Source: Acetobacter ghanensis
Lineage (GTDB): Bacteria > Pseudomonadota > Alphaproteobacteria > Acetobacterales > Acetobacteraceae
Assembly (NCBI RefSeq): GCF_001499675.1
Contig: NZ_LN609302.1
Coordinates: forward strand, 124,001-188,000
Direction of reading: 5' to 3'
DNA: 64,000 nucleotides
A program made the position numbers and the translations under genes. This document shows, piece by piece, positions 47,925-56,515 of the stretch. How positions within the stretch are numbered: position 1 is the first letter of the stretch; each line of letters begins with the position of its first letter. The notes beneath the pieces were generated by a model. That model was not told the DNA's origin, did no database searches, and saw only the letters and a program-made list of their open reading frames with translations.

Positions 47925-49450
47925 GGCGCGTCCTCCGCGCTCAGGGGGAAGGGAATCCAGCGCAGGCCATCGGCATCATGCACCAAAAGCAGAACCGAGC
48001 GTTTTTTGGCTTTACGCGCGGCTTCGATCCGCTGCTTGAGCGCTGCTGGCGTGCCGACCTCGGCCTGCTGGACCTCGGTAATCACATCCCCTTCCTTCAG
48101 GCCACGGTCCGCAGCGGTACCATCGGGTTTGACCGTTGTGACCAACACGCCTTTCAGGCTGGTGGGCAGGTTGTATTTCTGCCGCCCGGCCGCATCCAGC
48201 GGGCCAACGGTAAAGCCAAAGTCCGCAAAGCTGACGGAAGCGGATGATTTGGGAGCCGGGGCCGCTTTGGCGGGGGCCTCATCCGGCGCTTCGGGCAGAG
48301 CGCCAATAGTAACGGGCACCTCCATAACCTTGCCATGCCGCCACAGGCCCAGCTTGGCCTGCGTACCAACTGGCAACTGGGCGGACAGGCGCGGCAGAGC
48401 TTTGCCCTCGATCACCTGACCGTTCAGGCTCTGGATCACATCCCCCGTTTTCAGCCCGGCCTTATCCGCGGGGCCGTTCTTTTCCACCCCGGCGACCAGT
48501 GCGCCACTGGCAGGCGTCAGGCCCAGCCCGTCGGCAATATCCTGCGTTACGTTCTGAATACGCACACCCAGCCACCCGCGGGAGACCTTGCCCGTCTTGC
48601 GTAGCTGCTCCACCACGCTCCGCGCCTCGTTGGAGGGAATGGAAAAGCCAATCCCCACCGACCCGCCGGAGGGGGAATAAATGGCCGTGTTTACGCCAAT
48701 GACATTGCCATCCATATCAAACAGCGGACCGCCGGAATTGCCCTTGTTGATGGGCGCATCGGTCTGGATGAAGTCATCATACGGGCCTTGGTCAATATTG
48801 CGCCCGCGGGAGGAAATAATGCCCGCCGTAACAGTGCCGGACAGGCCGAACGGGTTGCCAATGGCCAGCACCCAGTCCCCCACCCGGCGGTGTTCGCTAT
48901 CCCCAAAGCTCACAAAGGGGAGCGGCTTTTTGCTGTCCACCTTGAGCAGTGCCAGATCGGTGCGGTCATCATGCCCTACGGCGTGGGCGGTCAGCACCGT
49001 GTTGTCCTGCAAGGTGACCGTAATGCGGTCGGCTTTGCGGATCACGTGGTTGTTGGTCACGATGTAGCCCGTGGGGTCGATAATAAAGCCCGAACCCAGC
49101 GCCTGCATCCGCCGAGGTGGGGCGTTGGGGTCTGTCTGGCGGTTCATGAAGTCATGAAAAAACTTCTCGAACGGGGAGCCCTGCGGGAAGTTGGGCATCT
49201 GCGGGAGCTGATCGTCCTCGTCATCATCCTCCGCCTCGGCCTCACGCACGGTCTGGGTGGTGGAGACGTTGACCACGGCAGGCAGCAGTTTGGCGGCAAG
49301 GTCTGCAAAGCTATCCGGCGCGCGCCCACCAGCGGCCGCCACGGCGGGTGGTGGCGCTTCCGCCGCGTGCAGCGGGGCAGATAGCCCCAAACCCGCTACC
49401 AGCAGGCTGGAAAGAGAAACAGAGCAGAACAGACGGACGGACACGCGCAT
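47921..49450 (-). CDS. degP: DegP/HtrA family periplasmic serine protease
   Basis: Encodes a 509-residue periplasmic protease-chaperone. A signal peptide ends near APLHAA. The catalytic triad is His135 (VTNNHVI), Asp165 (DRTDLALLKV) and Ser239 (NKGNSGGPL). Two PDZ domains follow (about residues 300-395 and 415-500). An acidic insert EAEDDDEDD lies before the protease core. Such enzymes clear misfolded envelope proteins. ATG 49450 is chosen because the upstream open frame has no signal features. Confidence 0.95.
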   Translation of the reverse strand: MRVSVRLFCSVSLSSLLVAGLGLSAPLHAAEAPPPAVAAAGGRAPDSFADLAAKLLPAVVNVSTTQTVREAEAEDDDEDDQLPQMPNFPQGSPFEKFFHDFMNRQTDPNAPPRRMQALGSGFIIDPTGYIVTNNHVIRKADRITVTLQDNTVLTAHAVGHDDRTDLALLKVDSKKPLPFVSFGDSEHRRVGDWVLAIGNPFGLSGTVTAGIISSRGRNIDQGPYDDFIQTDAPINKGNSGGPLFDMDGNVIGVNTAIYSPSGGSVGIGFSIPSNEARSVVEQLRKTGKVSRGWLGVRIQNVTQDIADGLGLTPASGALVAGVEKNGPADKAGLKTGDVIQSLNGQVIEGKALPRLSAQLPVGTQAKLGLWRHGKVMEVPVTIGALPEAPDEAPAKAAPAPKSSASVSFADFGFTVGPLDAAGRQKYNLPTSLKGVLVTTVKPDGTAADRGLKEGDVITEVQQAEVGTPAALKQRIEAARKAKKRSVLLLVHDADGLRWIPFPLSAEDAP

Positions 49451-49543
49451 GGACAACACAACTTTCTGCCAGAGCCGGACAAGACATAAATAACGAGGGT
49501 TAAGGTTATTCACGGTCTGCCAAAACGGCAAGTTCCGCGGTAC

Positions 49544-50749
49544 TCACCCCTCCGCGCTGCGGGATGCCGCCGGAGCCACAGCCACCGGGGCCACCTTGCC
49601 CGCACGCGCCCGCACGCGCCGGCGGTCCAGCCATGAGGCAAGGGCGATCAGAATGGTCAGCCCCACAACGTTTACCGCAACCTGCAAGGCCCAACCCTCG
49701 CCAAAAGTGCTGAAGATGAGGCGTGCATACAGGTCCAGTATGGTGCCCACCACAAACACCTCCAGCGAATGGCGGCCCACACGGGCCAGCTCCTGCCCCA
49801 CCCACGATTCGGCCGCCCACTGGCGCACACCATCGGACGACTGGACGAGGTAGAAAATGGCCATCACATCAAACAGCCGCAAAGGCGAGAGCCAACTTTT
49901 GGCAGGGGCCAGCGCAGCCCCAAACGGGCGCATGTCGGGCAGGCCCCACAAGGTCCATGGAAAAGCCTGAATGGCGGAAAACAGCAGGTAAACACTGCAC
50001 AGCGCCACAAGAGCAGGCACGCGGGGGAAGTCCCGCCCACGCTGCTGGGTTTCCGCCGAGGCGGTCAGCCCAAGTGCGAACAGGAACTGCCATGCCAGCG
50101 GGTTGAAGTACCAGCCATCAGGGTCCAGCCAGTTGGGGAAATTCAGCCCCGGGTCCATGTTCACCAGCATCCACAATGCGCCGGACAGCAGCAGGGCAAG
50201 CGAGCGGTGGACCCGCATAAGCAGGTAAAAAATGGGGAACCCGGTCAGCAGAACAAGATAAAGCGGCATGATGTTGAGGTTGGAGGGCAAGGCATCAAAC
50301 ATCATCACCCGCCAGATCCAGCCCAGACCGTGGGCCAGCTCCGGCTCCAGATAGTCGACCGAAACAGGGGTAAAGTGTCGCCAGCCCCGTACCGTAAACA
50401 CGTATGCCATGACCATAATGGTCTGGCCGATGTAGAGCTGCACGCAGCGTTTGAACAGGCGTTGCAGGGTGGGCAGTACGCCGTATTTGGTAAAGCCGCG
50501 CCCATAGGCCAGCCATGAGGCATAGCCCGCCAGCAGCACAAACACCTCCGCCGCATCGGCAAAGCCAACGTTGCGCATGGTAAAGCGGTTGAGCAGGTTC
50601 TGCGGAATATGGTCAATAAACATCATCAGCAGGGCGGCGCCACGCAGGGCGTCAATCCTGTGGTCACGGCGGCTGCGTGCGGGGGCCGCTTGCGCGACCT
50701 GCCCGGCGCCCTGAGTGGCCTCTGCCTTGTCCATATGTGCCTGCTGCAT
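49544..50749 (-). CDS. opgC: OpgC-type periplasmic glucan O-acyltransferase
   Basis: Encodes a roughly 401-residue integral membrane acyltransferase of the OpgC family. The first helix region has RRDHRIDALRGAALLMMFIDH and IPQNLLNRFTMRNVGF, then about nine further helices. OpgC adds succinyl groups to osmoregulated periplasmic glucans. No opgG or opgH lies in the window, so the glucan substrate is inferred from the family only. Start is ATG 50749 or ATG 50734. A glucoamylase-like hydrolase of possible glucan specificity is encoded 6 kb away. Confidence 0.85.
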   Translation of the reverse strand: MQQAHMDKAEATQGAGQVAQAAPARSRRDHRIDALRGAALLMMFIDHIPQNLLNRFTMRNVGFADAAEVFVLLAGYASWLAYGRGFTKYGVLPTLQRLFKRCVQLYIGQTIMVMAYVFTVRGWRHFTPVSVDYLEPELAHGLGWIWRVMMFDALPSNLNIMPLYLVLLTGFPIFYLLMRVHRSLALLLSGALWMLVNMDPGLNFPNWLDPDGWYFNPLAWQFLFALGLTASAETQQRGRDFPRVPALVALCSVYLLFSAIQAFPWTLWGLPDMRPFGAALAPAKSWLSPLRLFDVMAIFYLVQSSDGVRQWAAESWVGQELARVGRHSLEVFVVGTILDLYARLIFSTFGEGWALQVAVNVVGLTILIALASWLDRRRVRARAGKVAPVAVAPAASRSAEG

Positions 50750-50963
50750 CCTACCCTTTCGACGCTGCTCTGCCTCGCCCACCGGTTATTCCCCGGCTGT
50801 TCCTCTACCCATAGCTCCCCGTATGTGCCAGAAAAAATGCGGCGTCTTTCCGGCGACGGGGCAGGAAAAAAGGCGTTATACCCGTGAACGCCCTTGACGG
50901 AACGCCCTCCCTGCTGTTGCCACCATACAGCATTGTAACTCCCTACAGTACAGGACAAGACCT

Positions 50964-52110
50964 TTGGCGCAGAATGCCCCTTTTTCTCCTGACACCCTGA
51001 TGGACCTGCTCGACACTGTCAGAGCGCCACAGAGCGGGGTTTCCCTTGCCAGCGCCGGACGGCTGGAAAGCTGCACCGTGGATGATGCAGGCCGCCTGAC
51101 CCTTACGCTCACCGTCCCGCGGGAGCAGGCCCCGGCCCTGTCCACCCTGTGTGACGCCGCGTCCGAAAAGCTGAAAACCCTGCCCAACGTCACCAGCGCC
51201 ACCATTATTCTGACCGCGCACCGCCCCGCAGGCGCACCGGCGGCAGGGGCACCCGCTGCCAAGGCCAACGCTGCGGCCCGCGCACCCGCCGGGAGTGGCC
51301 ACCGCCCGCTAGGTGGGCAGGCCCCGGCAGCAGACGCCCCCATTCTGCCCGGTGTTAAAACCATTATTGCCGTGGCCTCCGGCAAAGGTGGGGTGGGCAA
51401 GTCCACCACGGCGGTCAACCTTGCCGTAGGGCTGGGCATGGAAGGGCTGAAGACCGGCCTGCTGGATGCCGATATTCATGGCCCGTCCCTCCACCGTATG
51501 CTGGGCACCTCCGGCAAGCCCGAAGTGGTGGAAGGCCGCCTGCAACCCGTGCAGGCATGGGGGATTCGCGCCGTATCACTCGGTATGCTGGTGGATGAAA
51601 AAGCCGCCATGATCTGGCGTGGCCCCATGGTTATGGGGGCCATCAACCAGCTACTGACCGATGTGGACTGGGGCGATCTGGACGTTATGGTGGTGGACCT
51701 GCCGCCGGGCACGGGGGGATGCGCACCTGTCCCTCACCCAGAAGGTGCCGCTCAGCGGGGCTGTTATTGTCTCCACCCCGCAGGACATTGCCCTGATTGA
51801 CGCCCGCCGCGGTGTGACCATGTTTGAAAAAGTCAAGGTGCCGGTGCTGGGGCTGGTGGAGAACATGTCCTACTTCTGCTGCCCCAATTGTGGGCACAAC
51901 ACGGAACTGTTCGGCCACGGCGGCGCCCGTAAGGAGGCCGAGGCCATGGGTGTGCCGTTCCTTGGCGAGGTTCCGCTTCTGGCGGATATCCGCTCCAGCG
52001 GGGACAGCGGCGTACCGCTGGTTATTGGCGCGCCCAACAGCGAGGGCGGCAAGGCATGGCGCACCATTGCCCATACCGTGGCCACCGCTGTGCGGGCCAT
52101 GCAGTCTTAA
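50964..52110 (+). pseudogene. mrp: Mrp/ApbC iron-sulfur cluster carrier ATPase, frameshifted
   Basis: The frame from TTG 50964 contains an N-terminal DUF59-like domain, an Ala/Pro-rich linker, and the Mrp P-loop SGKGGVGKST (residues 139-148). It then loses frame at PPGTG, inside the G6 run 51713-51718. With five G it would read PPGTGDAHLSLTQKVPL and continue through ALIDARRGVTMF and the metal-binding MSYFCCPNCGH to 52110. Restored length would be about 381 residues, normal for ApbC-type proteins. Mrp carries or inserts Fe-S clusters. As such a gene should be under strong selection, a sequencing error is likely. Confidence 0.88.
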
Positions 52111-52136
52111 AATCCGGTTTTTGACCAGATAAACCA

Positions 52137-52173
52137 CGCGGGCTGGGGAGGGACGTTCCGCCCCTAGCCCGCG
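52137..52173. other. Long GC-rich hairpin between convergent mrp and thyX
   Basis: CGCGGGCTGGGG (52137-52148) pairs almost perfectly with CCCCTAGCCCGCG (52161-52173). No T run follows on either side, so it is not a standard terminator; it may still be a transcript end or a Rho-linked stem. Confidence 0.5.
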
Positions 52174-52196
52174 CGGGATGTGTCAGGCGGTATGCC

Positions 52197-53114
52197 TCAG
52201 GCCGCTGGGGGCTTGAGGGTCGCCATCATTTCATCCCATTCCCGGCGGCTCAGGCCCGAACCGGCCTGCTCCACCACTTCCCCCGCCAGCATGCGGCGCA
52301 CAACCGCCATCATGGAAGCCGAGAACGTGACCGCACCACGCCGGTATTCCTCAAACGCGGCGGCGGTGGTGGGCACCCATGCGTGCAGGATCTTCAGCAT
52401 GGCCTCCGCATACACACGAATTTCGTACTGTGCGTGCGGGTCAATGCGCAGGGCGAGGAAGTGCATGAGATTATGCAGGTCAATCTTCCAGTACCACTGC
52501 GTATAGGTGTTGAGCGTGAGGTTGATGCGCCCCAGCTCACGCGCAAGGCCGTAACCGTTTTCTCCGTCCAGCATGCGCTCGTAATCACGGTAGGTGCGCA
52601 TGGCGTCTTCACGCAGGATGTCCAGCACCTCTGCCGCAGCCTCGGGGGCCAGAATTTCGCCCCGGCCCTGACGGTTGACCTCGCTCTGGGCGGCCATGTG
52701 TGCGGGGTCGGGCAAATAGAACTCGCTATCCAGAATGGAATAGCGGGCCGAATATTCGTTCACGCTCGCCATACGGTGGCGAATCCACTGCCGCGCCACA
52801 AAAATGGGCAGTTTGACGTGGAACTTGATCTCGCACATTTCAAACGGGGAGGAATGGCGGTGCCGCATCAGGTAGCGGATCAGCCCCGCATCTTCCGACA
52901 CCTTGCGCGTGCCACGGCCGTAGGAAACACGGGCAGCCTGCACAATGGCCGCATCATCGCCCATATAGTCGATCACACGCAAAAAGCCGTGGTCCAGAAC
53001 CTCCTGCGGTTCGTACAGCATGGCCTCGAGCGCTGCCACGGTGGGGCGGCGGGTGGAGAATGTTTCCTGCCCGTGGGCCGCAATTTCGGCGCGTTGAGCT
53101 TCGGTCAGTGACAT
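52197..53114 (-). CDS. thyX: ThyX, FAD-dependent thymidylate synthase
   Basis: Encodes a 305-residue flavin-dependent thymidylate synthase that makes dTMP from dUMP with methylenetetrahydrofolate and NADPH. The ThyX motif [14 protein letters not shown] (residues 112-125) is present. [20 protein letters not shown] and [12 protein letters not shown] also fit. Start is ATG 53114 with GGAG 10 bases before it; an ATG six codons upstream is possible. It is convergent with mrp. Confidence 0.95.
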   Translation of the reverse strand: MSLTEAQRAEIAAHGQETFSTRRPTVAALEAMLYEPQEVLDHGFLRVIDYMGDDAAIVQAARVSYGRGTRKVSEDAGLIRYLMRHRHSSPFEMCEIKFHVKLPIFVARQWIRHRMASVNEYSARYSILDSEFYLPDPAHMAAQSEVNRQGRGEILAPEAAAEVLDILREDAMRTYRDYERMLDGENGYGLARELGRINLTLNTYTQWYWKIDLHNLMHFLALRIDPHAQYEIRVYAEAMLKILHAWVPTTAAAFEEYRRGAVTFSASMMAVVRRMLAGEVVEQAGSGLSRREWDEMMATLKPPAA

Positions 53115-53289
53115 GCGCAGGATCTCCACCATGCTAGAAAAAACAGACAGCGCACACGGTGTTGCCCGCGTGTATGCGCGCGGTTGTAGCAGGCATACCC
53201 CCAGGCGGGAAAGCTGAAACACCAGCAGACGCTTGCATTTTGGAAGCCAAGTTCCTATGTGTGGGGTGCCGGAAGATTTCTTGCGGCTA

Positions 53290-53555
53290 TGGCAATAAAC
53301 GGGATGTGGCATAGGCGTAGTGGACCCGGGGGCGGTACCCGGCGTCTCCACCATATATCCGGATCGCAAGACCCGGACAGATGGGGACGAAACAGGCTCG
53401 ACACGCGCAGTAAAGACATCTTTTTTGCCCGGTATTGTACCACCGTTATCGGGCTAATTTTACAAGTGCCAATGATAACACTGAGGTGCTCGCTGTTGCT
53501 GCATAAGCAATAAGCGCGGTTCGGGAGGGCACCGGGCAACAGAAGCCCTCCCACT
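53290..53555 (+). ncRNA. ssrA: tmRNA, permuted two-piece form, tag ANDNTEVLAVAA
   Basis: Transfer-messenger RNA that releases stalled ribosomes and adds a degradation tag. The 3' acceptor piece comes first: its CGTCTCC (53343-53349) plus ACCA ends at 53353. The coding piece starts at GGGGACG (53383-53389), which pairs with it (one G-U pair) to make the acceptor stem. GACGAAACAGGCTCGACA is the conserved tmRNA start. The reading frame 53468-53503 encodes ANDNTEVLAVAA and stops at TAA. A strong 8-base-pair stem (GGGAGGGC/GCCCTCCC, near 53525-53552) ends the coding piece. The 5' edge is approximate. Processing would remove the 53354-53382 loop. The permuted two-piece form is known from alphaproteobacteria. 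Confidence 0.93.
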
Positions 53556-53749
53556 TCATGCCCCTTTCTCCATACTGTATGCTCCACCACCAGAGACCTC
53601 TGGCGGTGCGTTCGGCTGTGCGCCCTGTACGGGCATGGCCGCAGGCACCCCTTGGCGCTTGCGCTGGCCACACCTTTCGCGCATGGCTGACGCTAGAGTG
53701 ATAAGATTGGCCAGCCGCACCCCCGCCGGCCAAAGCAAGGAGACCAAGC

Positions 53750-54283
53750 ATGGCTGATGACCACGACGATACCACGGGAAATGACGCGTTCCCCCCTGCC
53801 AGCCTGCTGCCTTATGACCAGTGGCTGGAGGAGGCCTCCAGAGATGTTATGCTCAAAGCGCTCGAACATGTGAGCCGCGAAGGGCTTGCGGGCGAGCACC
53901 ATTTCTATCTGACTTTCCGCACGGACCTGTCTGGCGTGCAAATTCCCGACCGGCTCCGTGCCCAGTACCCGCATGAGATGACCATCGTCTTGCAACACCA
54001 GTTCTGGGACCTGAACGTGGACCGCAATGCCGGTATTGTGTCCGTCGGTCTGTCCTTTGGGGGTGTTGGCTCCATACTGGTCATTCCCGTTCGGGCCATT
54101 ACCGGGTTTGCGGACCCCTCCATCCACTTCACCCTGCATTTTGAGCCGGTGGAGGATGAGGAAGACGCACAGGCAGACCACGCTCCGGCCGATGCCGGGG
54201 ACACTGCGGAAGCACAGGGCGACTCCTCCTCTCAGGTTGTCAGCCTTGACGCCTTCCGCCGCAAAGGACCATCACCAGCCTGA
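53750..54283 (+). CDS. sspB: SspB family ClpXP adaptor
   Basis: Encodes 177 residues of the alphaproteobacterial SspB type, which binds ssrA-tagged proteins and delivers them to ClpXP. The core is EHHFYLTFRTDLSGVQIP, followed by HEMTIVLQHQFWDLNVD and SLSFGGV. A long acidic flexible linker leads to a C-terminal VSLDAFRRK, matching the ClpX-binding XB-type end of class-alpha SspB. It lies just downstream of ssrA. Its ATG has AGGAG 8 bases upstream. Confidence 0.92.
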   Translation: MADDHDDTTGNDAFPPASLLPYDQWLEEASRDVMLKALEHVSREGLAGEHHFYLTFRTDLSGVQIPDRLRAQYPHEMTIVLQHQFWDLNVDRNAGIVSVGLSFGGVGSILVIPVRAITGFADPSIHFTLHFEPVEDEEDAQADHAPADAGDTAEAQGDSSSQVVSLDAFRRKGPSPA

Positions 54284-54331
54284 CCCCCGGTGCGCGGGGG
54301 TCAGGCCGACGGAGAGAATAGAGACACGACC

Positions 54332-55986
54332 ATGACCAGCCAGCCCCCCCGCCCCCAGTACCAGCATTTGCATATTCCCCCCTGTTCCCTCTGGGGGAGG
54401 ACACAACACCTTACCGCAAGGTGGATATTGCAGGTGGCGTCAGCACATCGCAGTGCGGTGGCAAAACCGTTCTGCACGTCACGCCCGAAGCGTTGACGGA
54501 ACTGACGGCCCGCGCCTTCCACGAGGTGGCCCACTTCCTGCGGCCTACGCACCTGCAAAAGCTGGCCAACATCCTTAAAGACCCCGAAGCCTCGGATAAT
54601 GACCGCTTTGTAGCGCTTGACCTGCTCAAGAACGCCTGCATTGCCGCGGGCGGTATTCTGCCCATGTGCCAAGACACCGGGACCGCCATCGTATTTGGCA
54701 AAAAAGGCCAGCGCGTATGGGTGGAAGGGAACGAGGAAATCGCCTTTTCCAAAGGTGTGTACGAAACCTACACCCGCACCAATCTGCGCTATTCGCAGAT
54801 GGCCCCGCTGACCATGTTTGACGAAAAGAACACAGGCACCAACCTGCCCGTGCAGTGCGACATCTTTGCCAGCCCCGCAGGCGTGCATGATGAGCAGATG
54901 GACCTGATGTTTGTGGCCAAGGGCGGTGGCTCGGCCAACAAGACCTTCCTGTTCCAGGAAACGCGCGCCCTGCTGGGGTCCGAGCAGCACCTGCTGGAAT
55001 GGCTGGATGCCAAGGTGCGCACGCTGGGCACGTCCGCCTGCCCGCCCTACCACCTTGCCATTGTTATTGGTGGCATGTCCGCCGAGCAGACGCTCAAAAC
55101 CGTCAAGCTGGCCTCCACCCACTGGTATGACGCCCTGCCCACAAAGGGCGACATGACGGGCCACGCCTTCCGTGATCTGGAGATGGAGCAGAAGGTGCTG
55201 GAGCTGACCCGCAAGCTGGGCATTGGCGCACAGTTTGGCGGCAAGTATTTCTGCCACGATGTGCGCGTGGTGCGCCTGCCCCGGCATGGGGCATCGCTCC
55301 CCGTGGGTATTGGCGTTTCCTGCTCCGCGGACCGCCAGATCAAGGCACGGGTCACGGCGGAAGGGTTCTTTCTGGAGCAGCTTGAGCACGACCCCGCGCG
55401 CTTCCTGCCCGAAACCACGGACGAACACCTTGAGGGCGAAGCCGTGCGCATTGACCTCAACCGCCCGATGGATGAAATCCGCAAGACCCTCTCGCAATAC
55501 CCGGTCAAGACCCGTCTGGCCCTGACCGGCACCGTAGTTGTGGCGCGTGATATTGCCCACGCCAAGTTCCGCGAGCGGCTCCAGCGTGGTGAGGGCCTGC
55601 CCCAGTATCTTAAAGACCACCCTGTTTACTACGCAGGCCCTGCCAAAACGCCCGAAGGCATGCCCACCGGCTCCTTTGGCCCCACCACGGCGGGGCGCAT
55701 GGATTCGTACGTGGCCGAGCTACAGGCCAATGGCGGCTCCTACGTTATGCTGGCCAAGGGCAACCGCTCCAAGGCCGTGCGGGATGCGTGCCAGAAATAC
55801 GGCGGCTTCTACCTTGGCTCCGTTGGTGGCCCTGCCGCACGGCTGGCCAAGGACTGCATCCGCAAGGTGGAAGTGCTGGAATACCCCGAACTGGGCATGG
55901 AAGCGGTGTGGAAGATCGAAGTTGAGGATTTTCCAGCCTTTATTGTTATTGATGATAAGGGCAACGACTTCTACGCTGAGCTGTAA
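54332..55986 (+). pseudogene. fumA: Class I fumarate hydratase, N-terminal frameshift
   Basis: The long frame from about 54383 to the stop encodes an almost complete class I [4Fe-4S] fumarase ([38 protein letters not shown] and the C-terminal [13 protein letters not shown]). The first codons lie in another frame, from ATG 54332 ([17 protein letters not shown]). Adding one C to the run 54377-54382 gives a smooth join ([17 protein letters not shown]). Total length would be about 551 residues, normal for FumA. As this is a TCA-cycle enzyme, a sequencing error is a plausible cause. Upstream is sspB; downstream a VOC gene. Confidence 0.88.
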
Positions 55987-56054
55987 CCCCCCAACGGGGC
56001 TGCCCCGCCACCACACCGTGGCGGGGCGGACAGAAGAGGAGCTGTGTCGTTTTC

Positions 56055-56447
56055 ATGCGCTTTACAGTCGATCGTCTGGACCATGTTGTCCTGACTGTGC
56101 GGGACGTTGAAATTTCTGCCTCGTGGTACCAGCGTGTGCTGGGCATGGAGCGGGAAGAATACGGGCGCAACAACCGCACAGCCCTGCGTTTTGGCGGGCA
56201 GAAGCTCAACCTCCGCCCGCATGATGCCGCAGGATGGGACACCGCAACCCACGCCCTGCCCGGCGGCAACGACCTGTGCTTTATTACCGCCATTACCAGC
56301 GAGGACGTGGTGGAACACCTTAAGGGCTGCGGCATTACCATTGTGGATGGCCCAGTCGCCCGCCTTGGCGCCATTGGCCCCATTACATCCGTTTATTGCC
56401 ACGACCCGGATGAAAACCTGATCGAGATTGCATCTTACCAAGGGTAG
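56055..56447 (+). CDS. VOC family (glyoxalase/bleomycin resistance-like) protein
   Basis: Encodes a 130-residue two-repeat VOC protein. DRLDHVVLTVRDVEISASWY at the N-terminus and CHDPDENLIEIASY at the end carry the metal His and Glu, and RTALRFGGQKLNL lies between. It is related to YaeR/FosA-like dioxygenase or glyoxalase members; the substrate is unknown. GGAG precedes the ATG. It lies 68 bases after fumarase and may share its transcript. Confidence 0.85.
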   Translation: MRFTVDRLDHVVLTVRDVEISASWYQRVLGMEREEYGRNNRTALRFGGQKLNLRPHDAAGWDTATHALPGGNDLCFITAITSEDVVEHLKGCGITIVDGPVARLGAIGPITSVYCHDPDENLIEIASYQG

Positions 56448-56451
56448 CAAC

Positions 56452-56483
56452 AAAAAACGGGTGTCCGTATGACCGGACACCCG
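56452..56483 (-). terminator. Terminator for the leftward glucoamylase-like gene
   Basis: CGGGTGTCCG (56458-56467) pairs with CGGACACCCG (56474-56483). Six A on the left (CAAAAAAC, about 56452-56456) give a T run for leftward transcription. Confidence 0.88.
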
Positions 56484-56515
56484 TTGCTGCCGACTGACAA
56501 AGGCCGGGCCTTAAT

